Source of the DNA: Silanimonas sp.
GTDB lineage: Bacteria > Pseudomonadota > Gammaproteobacteria > Xanthomonadales > Xanthomonadaceae
Direction of reading: 5' to 3'
NCBI RefSeq assembly: GCF_027531545.1
Contig: NZ_JAPZSC010000007.1
Span: 33,557-97,556, forward strand
DNA: 64,000 nucleotides
Shown here: positions 8,876 through 16,781 of the stretch, piece after piece
How positions within the stretch are numbered: the stretch's first letter is position 1
Layout: each line of letters opens with the position of its first letter
Notes under the pieces: generated by a model
Seen by the model: only the letters and a program-made list of their open reading frames with translations
What the model was told of the DNA's origin: nothing
Databases searched by the model: none
Translations under genes and position numbers: made by a program

Positions 8876-9148
8876 ATGCGCGCCTTGCTCGTCCCCGCCA
8901 TCACGAAGTTCCTCGGCGACCTGCGCTTCCGCAATCTGTTCCTGATCACGGCCACGCTGTTCGCGATCAACCTCGTCGTTCCGGACTTCATTCCCTTCGC
9001 CGACGAACTGCTGCTCGGCCTCGCGACACTGGTGCTCGCCCGCTGGAAGGATCGCGAGGCACCTCAGGCCGAAGCGGCCCCGGCCGCGCAGGCGGCGCCG
9101 CGCGACGTCATCGACCTGCCGCGCGACCAGGTGCGCCGCGAGGGCTGA
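8876..9148 (+). CDS. Small DUF6116-like membrane-associated protein
   Basis: This 90-residue protein has one or two hydrophobic stretches (FLITATLFAINLVVPDFIPF and LLLGLATLVLARW) and an Ala/Pro-rich hydrophilic tail. It resembles the short DUF6116 proteins of xanthomonads; that assignment is from memory of the pattern. A near-perfect ribosome-binding site AAGGAGGT at 8863-8870 decides the ATG at 8876 over earlier in-frame starts. Its stop TGA is directly followed by the GTG start of the TatD gene, so the two are translated together. No function is known. Confidence 0.7.
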   Translation: MRALLVPAITKFLGDLRFRNLFLITATLFAINLVVPDFIPFADELLLGLATLVLARWKDREAPQAEAAPAAQAAPRDVIDLPRDQVRREG

Positions 9149-9910
9149 GTGCGGCTCTACGACAGCCACAGCCACCTCGACGCCCCCGAGTTCGACGCCG
9201 ACCGCGAGGCCGTGATCGGCCGCGCCGAGGCCGCCGGCGTCATGCAGCAACTGGTGCCCGCCGTCGCCTTCCAGGCCTGGCCGGCGCTGAAAGCGACCTG
9301 CGCCCTGCGGCCCGGCTTGAAGGCCGCCTACGGCCTACATCCGATGTACCTCGCGGAGCACCGGCCCGAGCATCTCGACGCCCTGCCCGACTGGATCGAA
9401 CGCGAACGCCCCGCCGCCGTCGGCGAATGCGGGCTGGATTTCTTCGTCGAGGGGCTGGATCCGGAGTCCCAACGGCGCTACTTCGTCCGCCAACTGGAGA
9501 TCGCCCGCGATTTCGGCCTGCCCGTGGTGCTGCATGCCCGGCGCGCGGTGGACGAGGTCATCGCCACAATCCGCCGCATCGGCGGCCTGCGCGGCGTGGT
9601 GCACAGCTGGTCGGGCAGCGAGGAGCAGGCGGCGCAGCTCTACCGGCTCGGCTTTTCGCTCGGCATCGGCGGCCCGGTGACTATCGAGCGCGCGCAGCGT
9701 TTGCGGCGCACCGTGGCGACGATGCCCATCGAACGCCTGCTGCTCGAAACCGACAGCCCAGACCAGCCGGACGCGACGCGGCGCGGCCAGCGCAATGAGC
9801 CCGCCTTCCTCGTCGACGTGCTTCGCGAGGTGGCCCGGCTTCGCGGCGAGGCCGAATCAGTGGTCGCCGAGGCGACGCGACGCAACGCGGAAGCGCTGTT
9901 CGGCACCTGA
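9149..9910 (+). CDS. TatD-family metal-dependent deoxyribonuclease
   Basis: This 253-residue TIM-barrel hydrolase starts RLYDSHSHLDAPEFD, where HSHLD supplies the first metal ligands. The remaining family signatures are VGECGLDFF (Glu ligand), PVVLHARRA (His), GVVHSWSGS (His) and LLLETDSPD (Asp). TatD proteins are 3'-5' DNA exonucleases with roles in DNA repair and quality control. The start is the GTG immediately after the upstream TGA, with no spacer, indicating translational coupling to the small membrane protein. All metal-binding motifs are present, so it should be active. Confidence 0.88.
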   Translation: MRLYDSHSHLDAPEFDADREAVIGRAEAAGVMQQLVPAVAFQAWPALKATCALRPGLKAAYGLHPMYLAEHRPEHLDALPDWIERERPAAVGECGLDFFVEGLDPESQRRYFVRQLEIARDFGLPVVLHARRAVDEVIATIRRIGGLRGVVHSWSGSEEQAAQLYRLGFSLGIGGPVTIERAQRLRRTVATMPIERLLLETDSPDQPDATRRGQRNEPAFLVDVLREVARLRGEAESVVAEATRRNAEALFGT

Positions 9911-9917
9911 ACAGGAC

Positions 9918-9934
9918 GGCGCTTCGCGAGCGCC
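9918..9934. terminator. Small hairpin between convergent tatD-like gene and tcdA
   Basis: GGCGCT and AGCGCC form a 6-bp stem with a TCGCG loop in the 38-base gap between convergent genes. No T-tract is present; it is a weak terminator candidate. Confidence 0.3.
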
Positions 9935-9948
9935 AAACCCGTGGCGTT

Positions 9949-10782
9949 TCAGTCCGCCTTCTTCAACAGCATCTCGATGGCCTTGCCGGCCGCGACAAAG
10001 GCGAAGGTGCCGGTGAGGTGCGTCGCCGCCCCGAGGCCGGTGCCGCAGTCCAGCTTCAGGGCCGCATCGGGATCGAGCGAGGGCCGCAGGCCGCACACCG
10101 AGCCGTCCGCCTGCGGGTAGCGGACGTTCTCGAGGGAGTAGACCGCCGGCACGCCAAAGTAGCGGTCCTTGTTCTTCGGGAAATTGAATTCGCCGCGCAG
10201 CTTCTTGCGCACCAGCGCGAGCAGTGCGTCGTGCTCGGTGCGCGAGAGATCGCGCACGCGCACCAGGGTCGGGTCGATGCGGCCGCCGGCCGAGCCGACC
10301 ACGACGATCGGCTGCTTGCGGCGCCGGCAGAAGGCGATGGTCTCGACCTTGGCCCGGAAGCTGTCGAAGGCATCGAGCACGAGGTCGAAACCGCCATCCA
10401 GCCGCTCCGCGAGGTTGGCCGGGGTGACGAAATCCGCAACCGCGCGAACCTCCAGCGCGGGATTGATGCGACGGAAGCGCTCGGCCAGCACCTCGACCTT
10501 CGACCGGCCGTACTCGCCCTCCAGCGCATGCAACTGCCGGTTGGTGTTCGAGACACAGAGGTCGTCGGCGTCGATCAAGGTGAGCCGGCCGACGCCGCTG
10601 CGCACCAGCGCTTCGGCGGCCCAGGAGCCGACGCCTCCGAGGCCGACGACGGCCACATGCTTGCCGGCGAGGCGGGCGACGGTGCCGGCACCGTAGAGGC
10701 GGTCGATGCCGGCGAAACGGGGATCGGGCGGCGCGGTGCGCTCGGGCGCGACGGCCGGAAGGTCTGCGGGGCGGGACATCAT
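9949..10782 (-). CDS. tcdA: tRNA threonylcarbamoyladenosine dehydratase TcdA (CsdL)
   Basis: This 277-residue ThiF/E1-like enzyme carries the nucleotide-binding motif VVGLGGVGSWAAEALVRSG near residue 45 and the LTLIDADDLCVSNTNRQ stretch typical of TcdA. It uses ATP to cyclise t6A at position 37 of ANN-reading tRNAs to ct6A. The frame stays open far upstream, but homology starts at PRFAGIDRLYG and the tandem ATGATG at 10782/10779 gives a normal length of about 277. It is convergent with the TatD-like gene and divergent from the lipoprotein gene at 10885. No csdA or csdE neighbour is visible. Confidence 0.9.
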   Translation of the reverse strand: MMSRPADLPAVAPERTAPPDPRFAGIDRLYGAGTVARLAGKHVAVVGLGGVGSWAAEALVRSGVGRLTLIDADDLCVSNTNRQLHALEGEYGRSKVEVLAERFRRINPALEVRAVADFVTPANLAERLDGGFDLVLDAFDSFRAKVETIAFCRRRKQPIVVVGSAGGRIDPTLVRVRDLSRTEHDALLALVRKKLRGEFNFPKNKDRYFGVPAVYSLENVRYPQADGSVCGLRPSLDPDAALKLDCGTGLGAATHLTGTFAFVAAGKAIEMLLKKAD

Positions 10783-10847
10783 CGGCACAGTGTAAGCCGC
10801 GTCATCATTCGCCCCGAAGCGACGGCTTGCGTTCAGTTCGCACGGAC

Positions 10848-10853
10848 TAGCGT
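10848..10853 (+). promoter_or_regulatory. Possible -10 element TAGCGT upstream of glycine-zipper lipoprotein
   Basis: TAGCGT fits the relaxed TANNNT -10 consensus described for xanthomonads and lies 31 bases before the start at 10885. TTGCGT at 10827-10832 could be a -35 at a short 15-base spacing. The same TAGCGTTC octamer precedes the symporter gene at 20859-20866. Confidence 0.25.
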
Positions 10854-10884
10854 TCAGGCACCACCGCCCCCCGGGAGAACCGCC

Positions 10885-11370
10885 ATGACGACGCCCCGCT
10901 CCATCCCGCGCCCCGCGCTCGCCCTCGGGCTCATCGCCACGGCCGTCCTTTCGGCCTGCAGCACCCAGCCGACCACGCGGCGCTATGCGCAATACGAGCC
11001 GGCGCCCTACCAGGAGCCGCAGCGCTGCTACGACTGCGGCACCGTCGAAACCATCGTCCGCGTCTACGGCGCGCGGGATAACACCCGCACGGGTGCCGTG
11101 ATCGGCGGCGTGCTTGGGGCCATCGTCGGCCGCGAACTGGCCGATGACAGCAGCCGCGGGCGCCGCAACACCGCCACCGTCGCGGGCGCCGCGGCTGGCG
11201 CGTTGGCCGGCAACGCCATCGAGAACCGCGCCAACGAAGAAAGCTTCGACGTCACCGTCCGCATGGACGATGGCCGCCGCCTCACCGTCAACGTGACTGC
11301 GCTGCCGAACGGCGTGCGCAACGGCGCCTACGTGCGTTACGACGGCCGCCGCCTGCAGGCGCTGCGCTGA
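10885..11370 (+). CDS. Glycine-zipper lipoprotein (SlyB/17-kDa antigen type)
   Basis: This 161-residue lipoprotein has a signal peptide ending in the lipobox LSAC (Cys near residue 22), so it should be lipidated and anchored in a membrane. A glycine-zipper domain follows near residues 65-105 (TGAVIGGVLGAIVGRELAD and AGAAAGALAGNAIENRAN). The C-terminal 45 residues read as a beta-rich domain (SFDVTVRMDDGRRLTVNV), as in outer-membrane lipoprotein SlyB and rickettsial 17-kDa antigen. It may help outer-membrane integrity. The start ATG follows GGGAGAACCGCC with a usable ribosome-binding site. Confidence 0.8.
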   Translation: MTTPRSIPRPALALGLIATAVLSACSTQPTTRRYAQYEPAPYQEPQRCYDCGTVETIVRVYGARDNTRTGAVIGGVLGAIVGRELADDSSRGRRNTATVAGAAAGALAGNAIENRANEESFDVTVRMDDGRRLTVNVTALPNGVRNGAYVRYDGRRLQALR

Positions 11371-11428
11371 CGGCCTGCTATCGTTCCGACGCCGGCAGGC
11401 CGCCGGTGTCGGAATGGAGCGGAAAGCA

Positions 11429-11827
11429 ATGCGTAGCGTGGTGACCCTGATCATCGGACTGTTCGTGGGCGCCCTGCTCACCGTCATCGCCCTCAACAGC
11501 CTGAAGAAGGGCACGGCCTACCCGAACGGCGTCATGGCCGTGATGGCGGCCCAGATGGGACAGCTCGACGGCCGAATCAAGGCGAAGGCCTGCGCCGGCC
11601 CCGATCTCGAAGCCAACCTCGGCACGCTGGTGGCGCTGGGCAACGACCTCGAACCGGCCTTCCTGCCGACGCCCGACGACGAAGCCTTCAGCAAGTACGC
11701 CTCGGATTACCGCGCGGCGGTCGATGCCGCCTTGGCCACGGCGCCCGCCGACTGCGACGCCGCAGCGAAGTCCCTCAACGACATCAGCGCGACCTGCAAG
11801 GCCTGCCACCAGCAGTTCAAGAGCTGA
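11429..11827 (+). CDS. Membrane-anchored cytochrome c'-like protein with C-terminal CXXCH
   Basis: This 132-residue protein has an N-terminal membrane anchor or signal segment (MRSVVTLIIGLFVGALLTV) and a single haem-attachment motif CKACH six residues from the C-terminus. A haem motif at the end of an otherwise helical domain is characteristic of class II cytochromes c (cytochrome c'), which carry electrons or bind NO in the periplasm. The ATG at 11429 has GGAG and GGAA upstream; the ATG at 11414 would add only five residues. Its last 11 bases overlap the 3' end of the convergent hydrolase gene. The redox partner is unknown. Confidence 0.7.
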   Translation: MRSVVTLIIGLFVGALLTVIALNSLKKGTAYPNGVMAVMAAQMGQLDGRIKAKACAGPDLEANLGTLVALGNDLEPAFLPTPDDEAFSKYASDYRAAVDAALATAPADCDAAAKSLNDISATCKACHQQFKS

Positions 11828-12626
11828 GGCCGCCCCGCCCGTCGGGCCACCACCCGGCGATCGCATCGGCCACCGCCCGCGGTTCGCGCATCCACGCGAA
11901 GTGATCGGCCGCGACACCGAGGTGCCCCTTATCGAGCAAGTGCTCGCTGGCTGAGCGGCTGCCGGTGGCGCTGATCAAGGCCTGCAACGACGCGGCGGGC
12001 ACCAATCGGTCTTCGGCCAAGCGCACACCAAGGAAAGGCACCTGGAGCGCGGCGATCCGCTCGCCGAGCTGGTCGGGCAGCCCGGGCAGGCCGTCGTAGT
12101 GGCCGCGGCGGACCGTCTGGGCCCAATCCCGCATCAGTTGTCCGGCCTCGCGACCGGCGAAGCCGAGGCGATGGCCGGGATAGCTGCCGACCGCACGCGT
12201 CAGCGGCGGCAGCGCGTGGCCGAACACCCCCACCAGCCAACGCAGCGGCCCCGGGAACAGGCGCCAATGCGGCACGCCGCTGCCCACGGCGACGAGACCC
12301 TCAGCGCCGCCATGCAAGGCCGCCGCCAACACCGCGAACTGCGCGCCGATGCTGTGGCCGCCGTAGAGCAGCGGCAGTCCCGGATGCGCCGCCGACAAGG
12401 CCGAACGGGTCGCGGGAATGTCCTCCACCAGCAACTCGCGGTAGCCCCAGTCGTGGCGTCGCGAGGGCCGCGCCGGATGCGCGCCGGTGCCGCGCCACTC
12501 ATGCACGCCGAGGGCGATGCCCCGGGCCGCGAGCGCCGCTCCGAGACGGTCGTACTTGCGCGCGGGAACGCCCAGCGCGGGGAGCCACACCAGGGCCGCG
12601 CAGGCCGGGATCGGAGCATCGGACAT
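11817..12626 (-). CDS. Alpha/beta hydrolase (serine aminopeptidase S33-like)
   Basis: This 269-residue cytosolic protein has the alpha/beta-hydrolase layout: a nucleophile elbow GGHSIGAQ with the catalytic Ser near residue 102, a late acid in VRLAEDRLVP and a catalytic His in LDKGHLGVAAD. EWRGTGAH near the N-terminus resembles the oxyanion region of this family. Substrate is unknown; relatives are esterases and lipases. The start is the ATG at 12626, as the frame stays open far upstream without homology. Its 3' end overlaps the cytochrome gene by 11 bases. Confidence 0.75.
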   Translation of the reverse strand: MSDAPIPACAALVWLPALGVPARKYDRLGAALAARGIALGVHEWRGTGAHPARPSRRHDWGYRELLVEDIPATRSALSAAHPGLPLLYGGHSIGAQFAVLAAALHGGAEGLVAVGSGVPHWRLFPGPLRWLVGVFGHALPPLTRAVGSYPGHRLGFAGREAGQLMRDWAQTVRRGHYDGLPGLPDQLGERIAALQVPFLGVRLAEDRLVPAASLQALISATGSRSASEHLLDKGHLGVAADHFAWMREPRAVADAIAGWWPDGRGGLSS

Positions 12627-12686
12627 GGGCCGAGCATGGCCGAAGGCACATGCCGGCGTCACGTGACGGACGACATCCTTGCGTCC

Positions 12687-14969
12687 ATGACCGCTGCCAA
12701 CTGCATGACGGGCGCCGCCCCGCGCCGCCTGCCCCTTCCGTTCGCCCTCGCCGTGGCCTTGGCCACGACGTCCGCCACAGCCCGTGCCGCAGACGCACAG
12801 GCGCTTGCCATCGACGGCCGACTCGACGAGGCGGCCTGGGCCGACGCCCGCGTCTTCGACCAGTTCGTCATCGTCGAGCCTTGGACGCAGGCCGCGCCCG
12901 ACCCGGCCCTGGCCACCGAGGCCCGCCTGCTGTCGACGCCGGCGGGCATCGCCCTCGGTTTCCGCATGAAGCAGCCGGCCGACGTGCCCCTGCTGGCGCC
13001 GAAGGTGGCGCGCGACGAGATGACCACCGCGGACCGCGTCAACGTCTACCTGGATTTCGATGGCGACGGCCGCGCCGCCTACAACTTCACGGTGCTGGCC
13101 TCGGGCTCGATCCAGGACAACACGATCACCAACGAGACCCAGTTCAGCCCGGACTTCGACGGCGATTGGAAACACGCCGTGCACCTCGAGGACGGCGGCT
13201 GGAGCGTCGAGATCCTCATCCCGTGGACGACGGCGGCCATGCGCGGCGCCGATGCGCCGGAGCGCACCATCGGCCTGCACCTCGACCGCGTGGTGGCCAG
13301 CCGCAACGAACGCCAGGGTTGGCCGGCGACCTCCTTCTACCGCGGCCGCTTCGTCTCGGAGTTCGCGAAGGTCGAGATCCCGCAGTACCCGGCCTCGCTG
13401 CTGCACGTGTGGCCCTATGCAACGGTGATCCACGACCAACTCGACGGCGACACGCGCTGGAAGACCGGTGCCGACCTGTTCTGGAAGCCCTCGGCGAGCT
13501 TCCAGCTTTCGGCCGCGCTGAACCCCGATTTCGGCCAAGTCGAAGCCGACGACCTCGTGGTGAATTTCGAGGCCGTCGAGGTGTTCTTCAGCGACAAGCG
13601 GCCGTTCTTCACCGAGAACCAGACCTTCTTCGACCTGCGCACGCCGGACAGCGGCCAGCTCGTCTACACGCGGCGCATCGGCGGCCCGGCCGACGACGGC
13701 CGGGGCGTCTCGGACATCGACCTCGCGCTGAAGGCCAACGGCAGCTGGGGGCGCTTGGGCTATGGCGTGTTCGGCGCCACCGAGGACGGCGACGCCGGCC
13801 GCGACTTCCGCGTGGGGCGCCTGCTCTGGGACGCCAACGAACGCCTTGGCCTCGGTTGGCTGGGCACGCAGGTGGAGCGTCCCTTCCTCGACCGCACGGC
13901 CGACGTGCAGGCCGCCGACCTGCGCTGGCAGGCCGGCGAGTCACTGCTGGTGAATGCGCAGGTGATCGGCTCGCGGGTCGAGCAGGCCGGGCGCGAACGC
14001 AGCGGCCAAGGCGGCTGGGTTCGCGCGAACTGGAACCCGAACTCCGCCTGGCGCTACGAGCTGGAGGCCACCCACTTCGGGCAGGGCCTCGACTTCAACG
14101 ACCTCGGCTTCATGCGCCGCGGCAGCCTCAACGAAGTCGAACTGACCGGCGAGTACAACCACACCATCGACGACGCCGGCAGCGCGCTCGCGTCCACCCG
14201 CTGGTACGCCGAATTGCAGGCGCGTCGCAGCGACAGCGGCGTGCGCCTGCCCACGTGGTTGATCCTCGAGCACGGCACCACGTTCCGAAACGGCGACCAG
14301 TTCGAGGTCGGCCTGATTCCGCGCAGCGACGGCTTCGACGACCTGCTCTCGCGTGGCAACGGGTTGGTGTGGCGCTCCGCGCGCGCCGAGGCCTACGCCG
14401 GCTGGTACCCCAGTCGCGAAGGCAAGCTGGGCTGGGACTTCAACATCGGCGCGAGGCCGGAAGGCGTGTCCCGCGCGCTGGCCGTCGAGACCGACCTGCA
14501 GCTGTACTGGTTCCCGAATGAGCGCGTGAACCTGATGCTCGAGATCGAGCCGATGTGGAGCCCCGACTGGCTGATCTGGAAGGGCGGCACGCGCTTCGCC
14601 CGCCACAGCCGTCGGCTCGATGCCGCCAACCTCGGCCTGAACTGGTTCCCGGCGCCGAAGCACGAGATCCGCGTGAAGGCCGAATGGCTGGCCATCCGCG
14701 CCCGCGAGGGCCGCCGCTACCAGCTCGGGCCGGACACCCGCCTGCGGCCGGTCGCGGGCGCCGAGCCGGATTTCGATATCAACAACTTCGGCGTGCAGGT
14801 GCGCTACCGCTGGGAGTTCGCGCCGCAGTCGGACGTTTACCTTGTCTGGTCGCGCGGCGGCTTCCTTCGCGAGGAGCGCAGCGGTGAGTCGACCCTCGAC
14901 CTTCTGGACGAAGCCCTGGCCCTGCGGGACGCCGACCAGTTCCTCGCAAAAGTGCGTTACCGCTTCTGA
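12687..14969 (+). CDS. DUF5916 outer-membrane protein with CBM9-like N-terminal domain
   Basis: This protein of about 760 residues has a signal peptide (FALAVALATTSATARA), an N-terminal carbohydrate-binding family 9-like sandwich (about residues 40-240, IDGRLDEAAWADARVFDQF) and a long DUF5916 region with FFTENQTFFDL and a run of amphipathic beta strands ending in KVRYRF. A terminal Phe is typical of outer-membrane barrels. Its role in family members is unproven; it may be a surface carbohydrate- or peptide-handling porin-like protein. The start could be the ATG at 12687 or 12705; no clear ribosome-binding site decides, and the signal peptide fits either. Confidence 0.75.
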   Translation: MTAANCMTGAAPRRLPLPFALAVALATTSATARAADAQALAIDGRLDEAAWADARVFDQFVIVEPWTQAAPDPALATEARLLSTPAGIALGFRMKQPADVPLLAPKVARDEMTTADRVNVYLDFDGDGRAAYNFTVLASGSIQDNTITNETQFSPDFDGDWKHAVHLEDGGWSVEILIPWTTAAMRGADAPERTIGLHLDRVVASRNERQGWPATSFYRGRFVSEFAKVEIPQYPASLLHVWPYATVIHDQLDGDTRWKTGADLFWKPSASFQLSAALNPDFGQVEADDLVVNFEAVEVFFSDKRPFFTENQTFFDLRTPDSGQLVYTRRIGGPADDGRGVSDIDLALKANGSWGRLGYGVFGATEDGDAGRDFRVGRLLWDANERLGLGWLGTQVERPFLDRTADVQAADLRWQAGESLLVNAQVIGSRVEQAGRERSGQGGWVRANWNPNSAWRYELEATHFGQGLDFNDLGFMRRGSLNEVELTGEYNHTIDDAGSALASTRWYAELQARRSDSGVRLPTWLILEHGTTFRNGDQFEVGLIPRSDGFDDLLSRGNGLVWRSARAEAYAGWYPSREGKLGWDFNIGARPEGVSRALAVETDLQLYWFPNERVNLMLEIEPMWSPDWLIWKGGTRFARHSRRLDAANLGLNWFPAPKHEIRVKAEWLAIRAREGRRYQLGPDTRLRPVAGAEPDFDINNFGVQVRYRWEFAPQSDVYLVWSRGGFLREERSGESTLDLLDEALALRDADQFLAKVRYRF

Positions 14970-14988
14970 TCGACGCCCGGCCTTGCGC

Positions 14989-14994
14989 TAATCT
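14989..14994 (+). promoter_or_regulatory. Possible -10 element TAATCT upstream of HD-GYP gene
   Basis: TAATCT lies 70 bases upstream of the start at 15064, with CTGATC exactly 17 bases further upstream as a weak -35. Both are poor matches, so the call is tentative. Confidence 0.25.
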
Positions 14995-15063
14995 GGCGCG
15001 TGAAGTCCCACCCACAAGCCTTTGCCCAGTCTGGATTTTCGGATCGCCGACGGAGGTCACCCG

Positions 15064-16218
15064 ATGCGTTACCGGCCCATGCCCGACATCCAGATCAGTG
15101 TCGGCGAGGCATTGCCCTTCACGGTCTTCGACCGCACGGGACAGCCGCTGCTCGTCAAGGGGCATCCGGTGGAAAGCGACCTCATGCTGGCGCGGCTTTA
15201 CGAGCGCGGCTTGGTGGAGGACGGCGGACCGGGGGCACGCACCGATACCCGCGAATCGGAAATCGCGCAGCGCACGCGCTACGCCGCACGTCCTTCGGCG
15301 CGTCTGCGCGACGCCGAAGACGAGCTCACCCTGCTGCACCGCGACCTGCAGGCCGGCGTTTACCGCGACACACGCAACCGCATCGTCGAGCTGGCCCGCG
15401 ACCTGCAGGACGCCTGGGAGAACGATCCCGACCAGGCGATGGGCCTGCTGCAGCTCGAGGCCATCGACCACCGTCTGTCTCGGCGACTGATGCATGCCGC
15501 CTTGCTGACCCAGGTCCTGTCGGTGCCCCGCGGCCTCGACGAGTCCCGGCGACTGGCGCTGATGTGCGCGGCTCTCACCTATGACGTGGCTCTTGCACAG
15601 ATCAGCGAAACGCTGGCGAACCAGGCGGTCCCCCTCAGCGAAGCACAGTGGCGGTCGATCCAGACGCACACGTCGGATGGGATGGAGATGTTGCGGCGTG
15701 CCGGCGTCGACGACGAGGTCTGGCTCACTGCGGTGCTCGACCACCACGAACGCGTCGACGGCACCGGCTACCCTCGCGGGCTGCGTGGCGAGGATGTTTC
15801 GATCGAGGCGCGCATCCTCGGCATCGTCGACATCTACACCGCGATGATCCGCCCGCGGGCCTACCGGGACGCACAGCCTTCCCGCGTCGCCCTGCGCGAC
15901 ATCTTCCTCGAGCGCGGTCAGCGCATCGACGAAGGACTGGCGACGCTGTTCATCAAGGAACTGGGCGTCTACCCACCCGGGACCATGGTCAAGCTCACCA
16001 GTGGAGAAATCGCCGTGGCCGTTCGACGCACCGCCGAGGGCGCCCACCCGCAGCTTCGCTCCGTGATCGGCAAGGACGGCGCGCCCTTGGCTTACCCGCA
16101 GGTTCGGGACAGCCGCATGCCGGAGACCGCGATCGTGGAAATCGTGCCGGTCTCGCAGTACCGATCGGCCTTGGGTAGCCTCAACGTCCTCTGGGCGCGC
16201 GGTGCGACCGCGGGATAA
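15064..16218 (+). CDS. Degenerate HD-GYP domain protein
   Basis: This 384-residue soluble protein carries an HD-GYP domain in residues 140-320. The GYP signature is intact (HHERVDGTGYPRGL, residues 227-240) and H202 of HTSDG matches a metal ligand. However the HD pair is replaced by Y173-D174 in AALTYDVALAQ, where active enzymes have HDIGK. HD-GYP enzymes hydrolyse cyclic di-GMP; loss of the metal-binding His suggests weak activity or a non-catalytic c-di-GMP role. The N-terminal 60 residues resemble the DUF3391-like part often joined to such domains. GGAGG at 15052-15056, seven bases before the ATG, decides the start. Confidence 0.8.
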   Translation: MRYRPMPDIQISVGEALPFTVFDRTGQPLLVKGHPVESDLMLARLYERGLVEDGGPGARTDTRESEIAQRTRYAARPSARLRDAEDELTLLHRDLQAGVYRDTRNRIVELARDLQDAWENDPDQAMGLLQLEAIDHRLSRRLMHAALLTQVLSVPRGLDESRRLALMCAALTYDVALAQISETLANQAVPLSEAQWRSIQTHTSDGMEMLRRAGVDDEVWLTAVLDHHERVDGTGYPRGLRGEDVSIEARILGIVDIYTAMIRPRAYRDAQPSRVALRDIFLERGQRIDEGLATLFIKELGVYPPGTMVKLTSGEIAVAVRRTAEGAHPQLRSVIGKDGAPLAYPQVRDSRMPETAIVEIVPVSQYRSALGSLNVLWARGATAG

Positions 16219-16226
16219 GGACGACG

Positions 16227-16727
16227 ATGGACATGACGGTGTGGCTGTACGTGCTTGCGGGCGCGTTGATCGTGATCGGGCTGCTGGGCACCTTCCTGCC
16301 CGCCCTGCCCGGCATGCCGCTGATTTTCGGCGGCATGCTGCTGGCGGCGTGGGTCGGTGATTTCCAGATCATCGGCGGCTGGGTGCTGCTGGTGCTTGGC
16401 CTGATGTCGCTGTTCGCGCTGGGCATCGACTTCCTCGCCTCGACGCTCGGCGTCAAGAAGGTGGGCGCCTCGAACAAGGCGGCCATCGGCGCGGCGCTCG
16501 GCACGATCGCCGGGCTGCCCTTCGCGATCCCCGGCCTGCTGATCGGCCCCTTCGTCGGCGCCGTGGCCGGCGAGCTGATCCACCGGCAGGCTTACGACCG
16601 CGCCAACGTAGGCGAAGCCGCGAAGATCGGCCTCGCCACCTGGCTGGCGATGGCCATCGGCGCTGCGCTGAAACTGGCGGTGGCGTTCACCATGCTCGGC
16701 ATTTTCGCGCTGGCGATCTGGCTGTAA
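16227..16727 (+). CDS. DUF456 family membrane protein
   Basis: This 166-residue protein is almost wholly hydrophobic, with four to five predicted membrane helices and glycine-rich stretches (LLGTFLPALPGMPLIFGG at the N-terminus, GLLIGPFVGAVAGEL in the middle) that match the DUF456 family. It lies nine bases after the HD-GYP stop with AAGGA overlapping that stop, so the two are probably cotranscribed. No function is established for DUF456. Confidence 0.75.
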   Translation: MDMTVWLYVLAGALIVIGLLGTFLPALPGMPLIFGGMLLAAWVGDFQIIGGWVLLVLGLMSLFALGIDFLASTLGVKKVGASNKAAIGAALGTIAGLPFAIPGLLIGPFVGAVAGELIHRQAYDRANVGEAAKIGLATWLAMAIGAALKLAVAFTMLGIFALAIWL

Positions 16728-16740
16728 TCGCCGGCCGTCG

Positions 16741-16762
16741 GGGCGCGGCAAATGCCGCGCCC
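16741..16762. terminator. Bidirectional terminator-like hairpin
   Basis: GGGCGCGGCA and TGCCGCGCCC form a 10-bp inverted repeat separated by AA (an effective 9-bp stem with a 4-base loop) in the gap between the convergent DUF456 and ABC permease genes. Position and strength suit a shared terminator, although no T-tract is visible. Confidence 0.5.
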
Positions 16763-16781
16763 TCCCAGCGCTCGCGCCGAC

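Noticed and set aside
9949..11514. TcdA frame extended to 521 residues
   Set aside because: The N-terminal 240 residues are the antisense of the lipoprotein gene and lack homology; TcdA starts at 10782.
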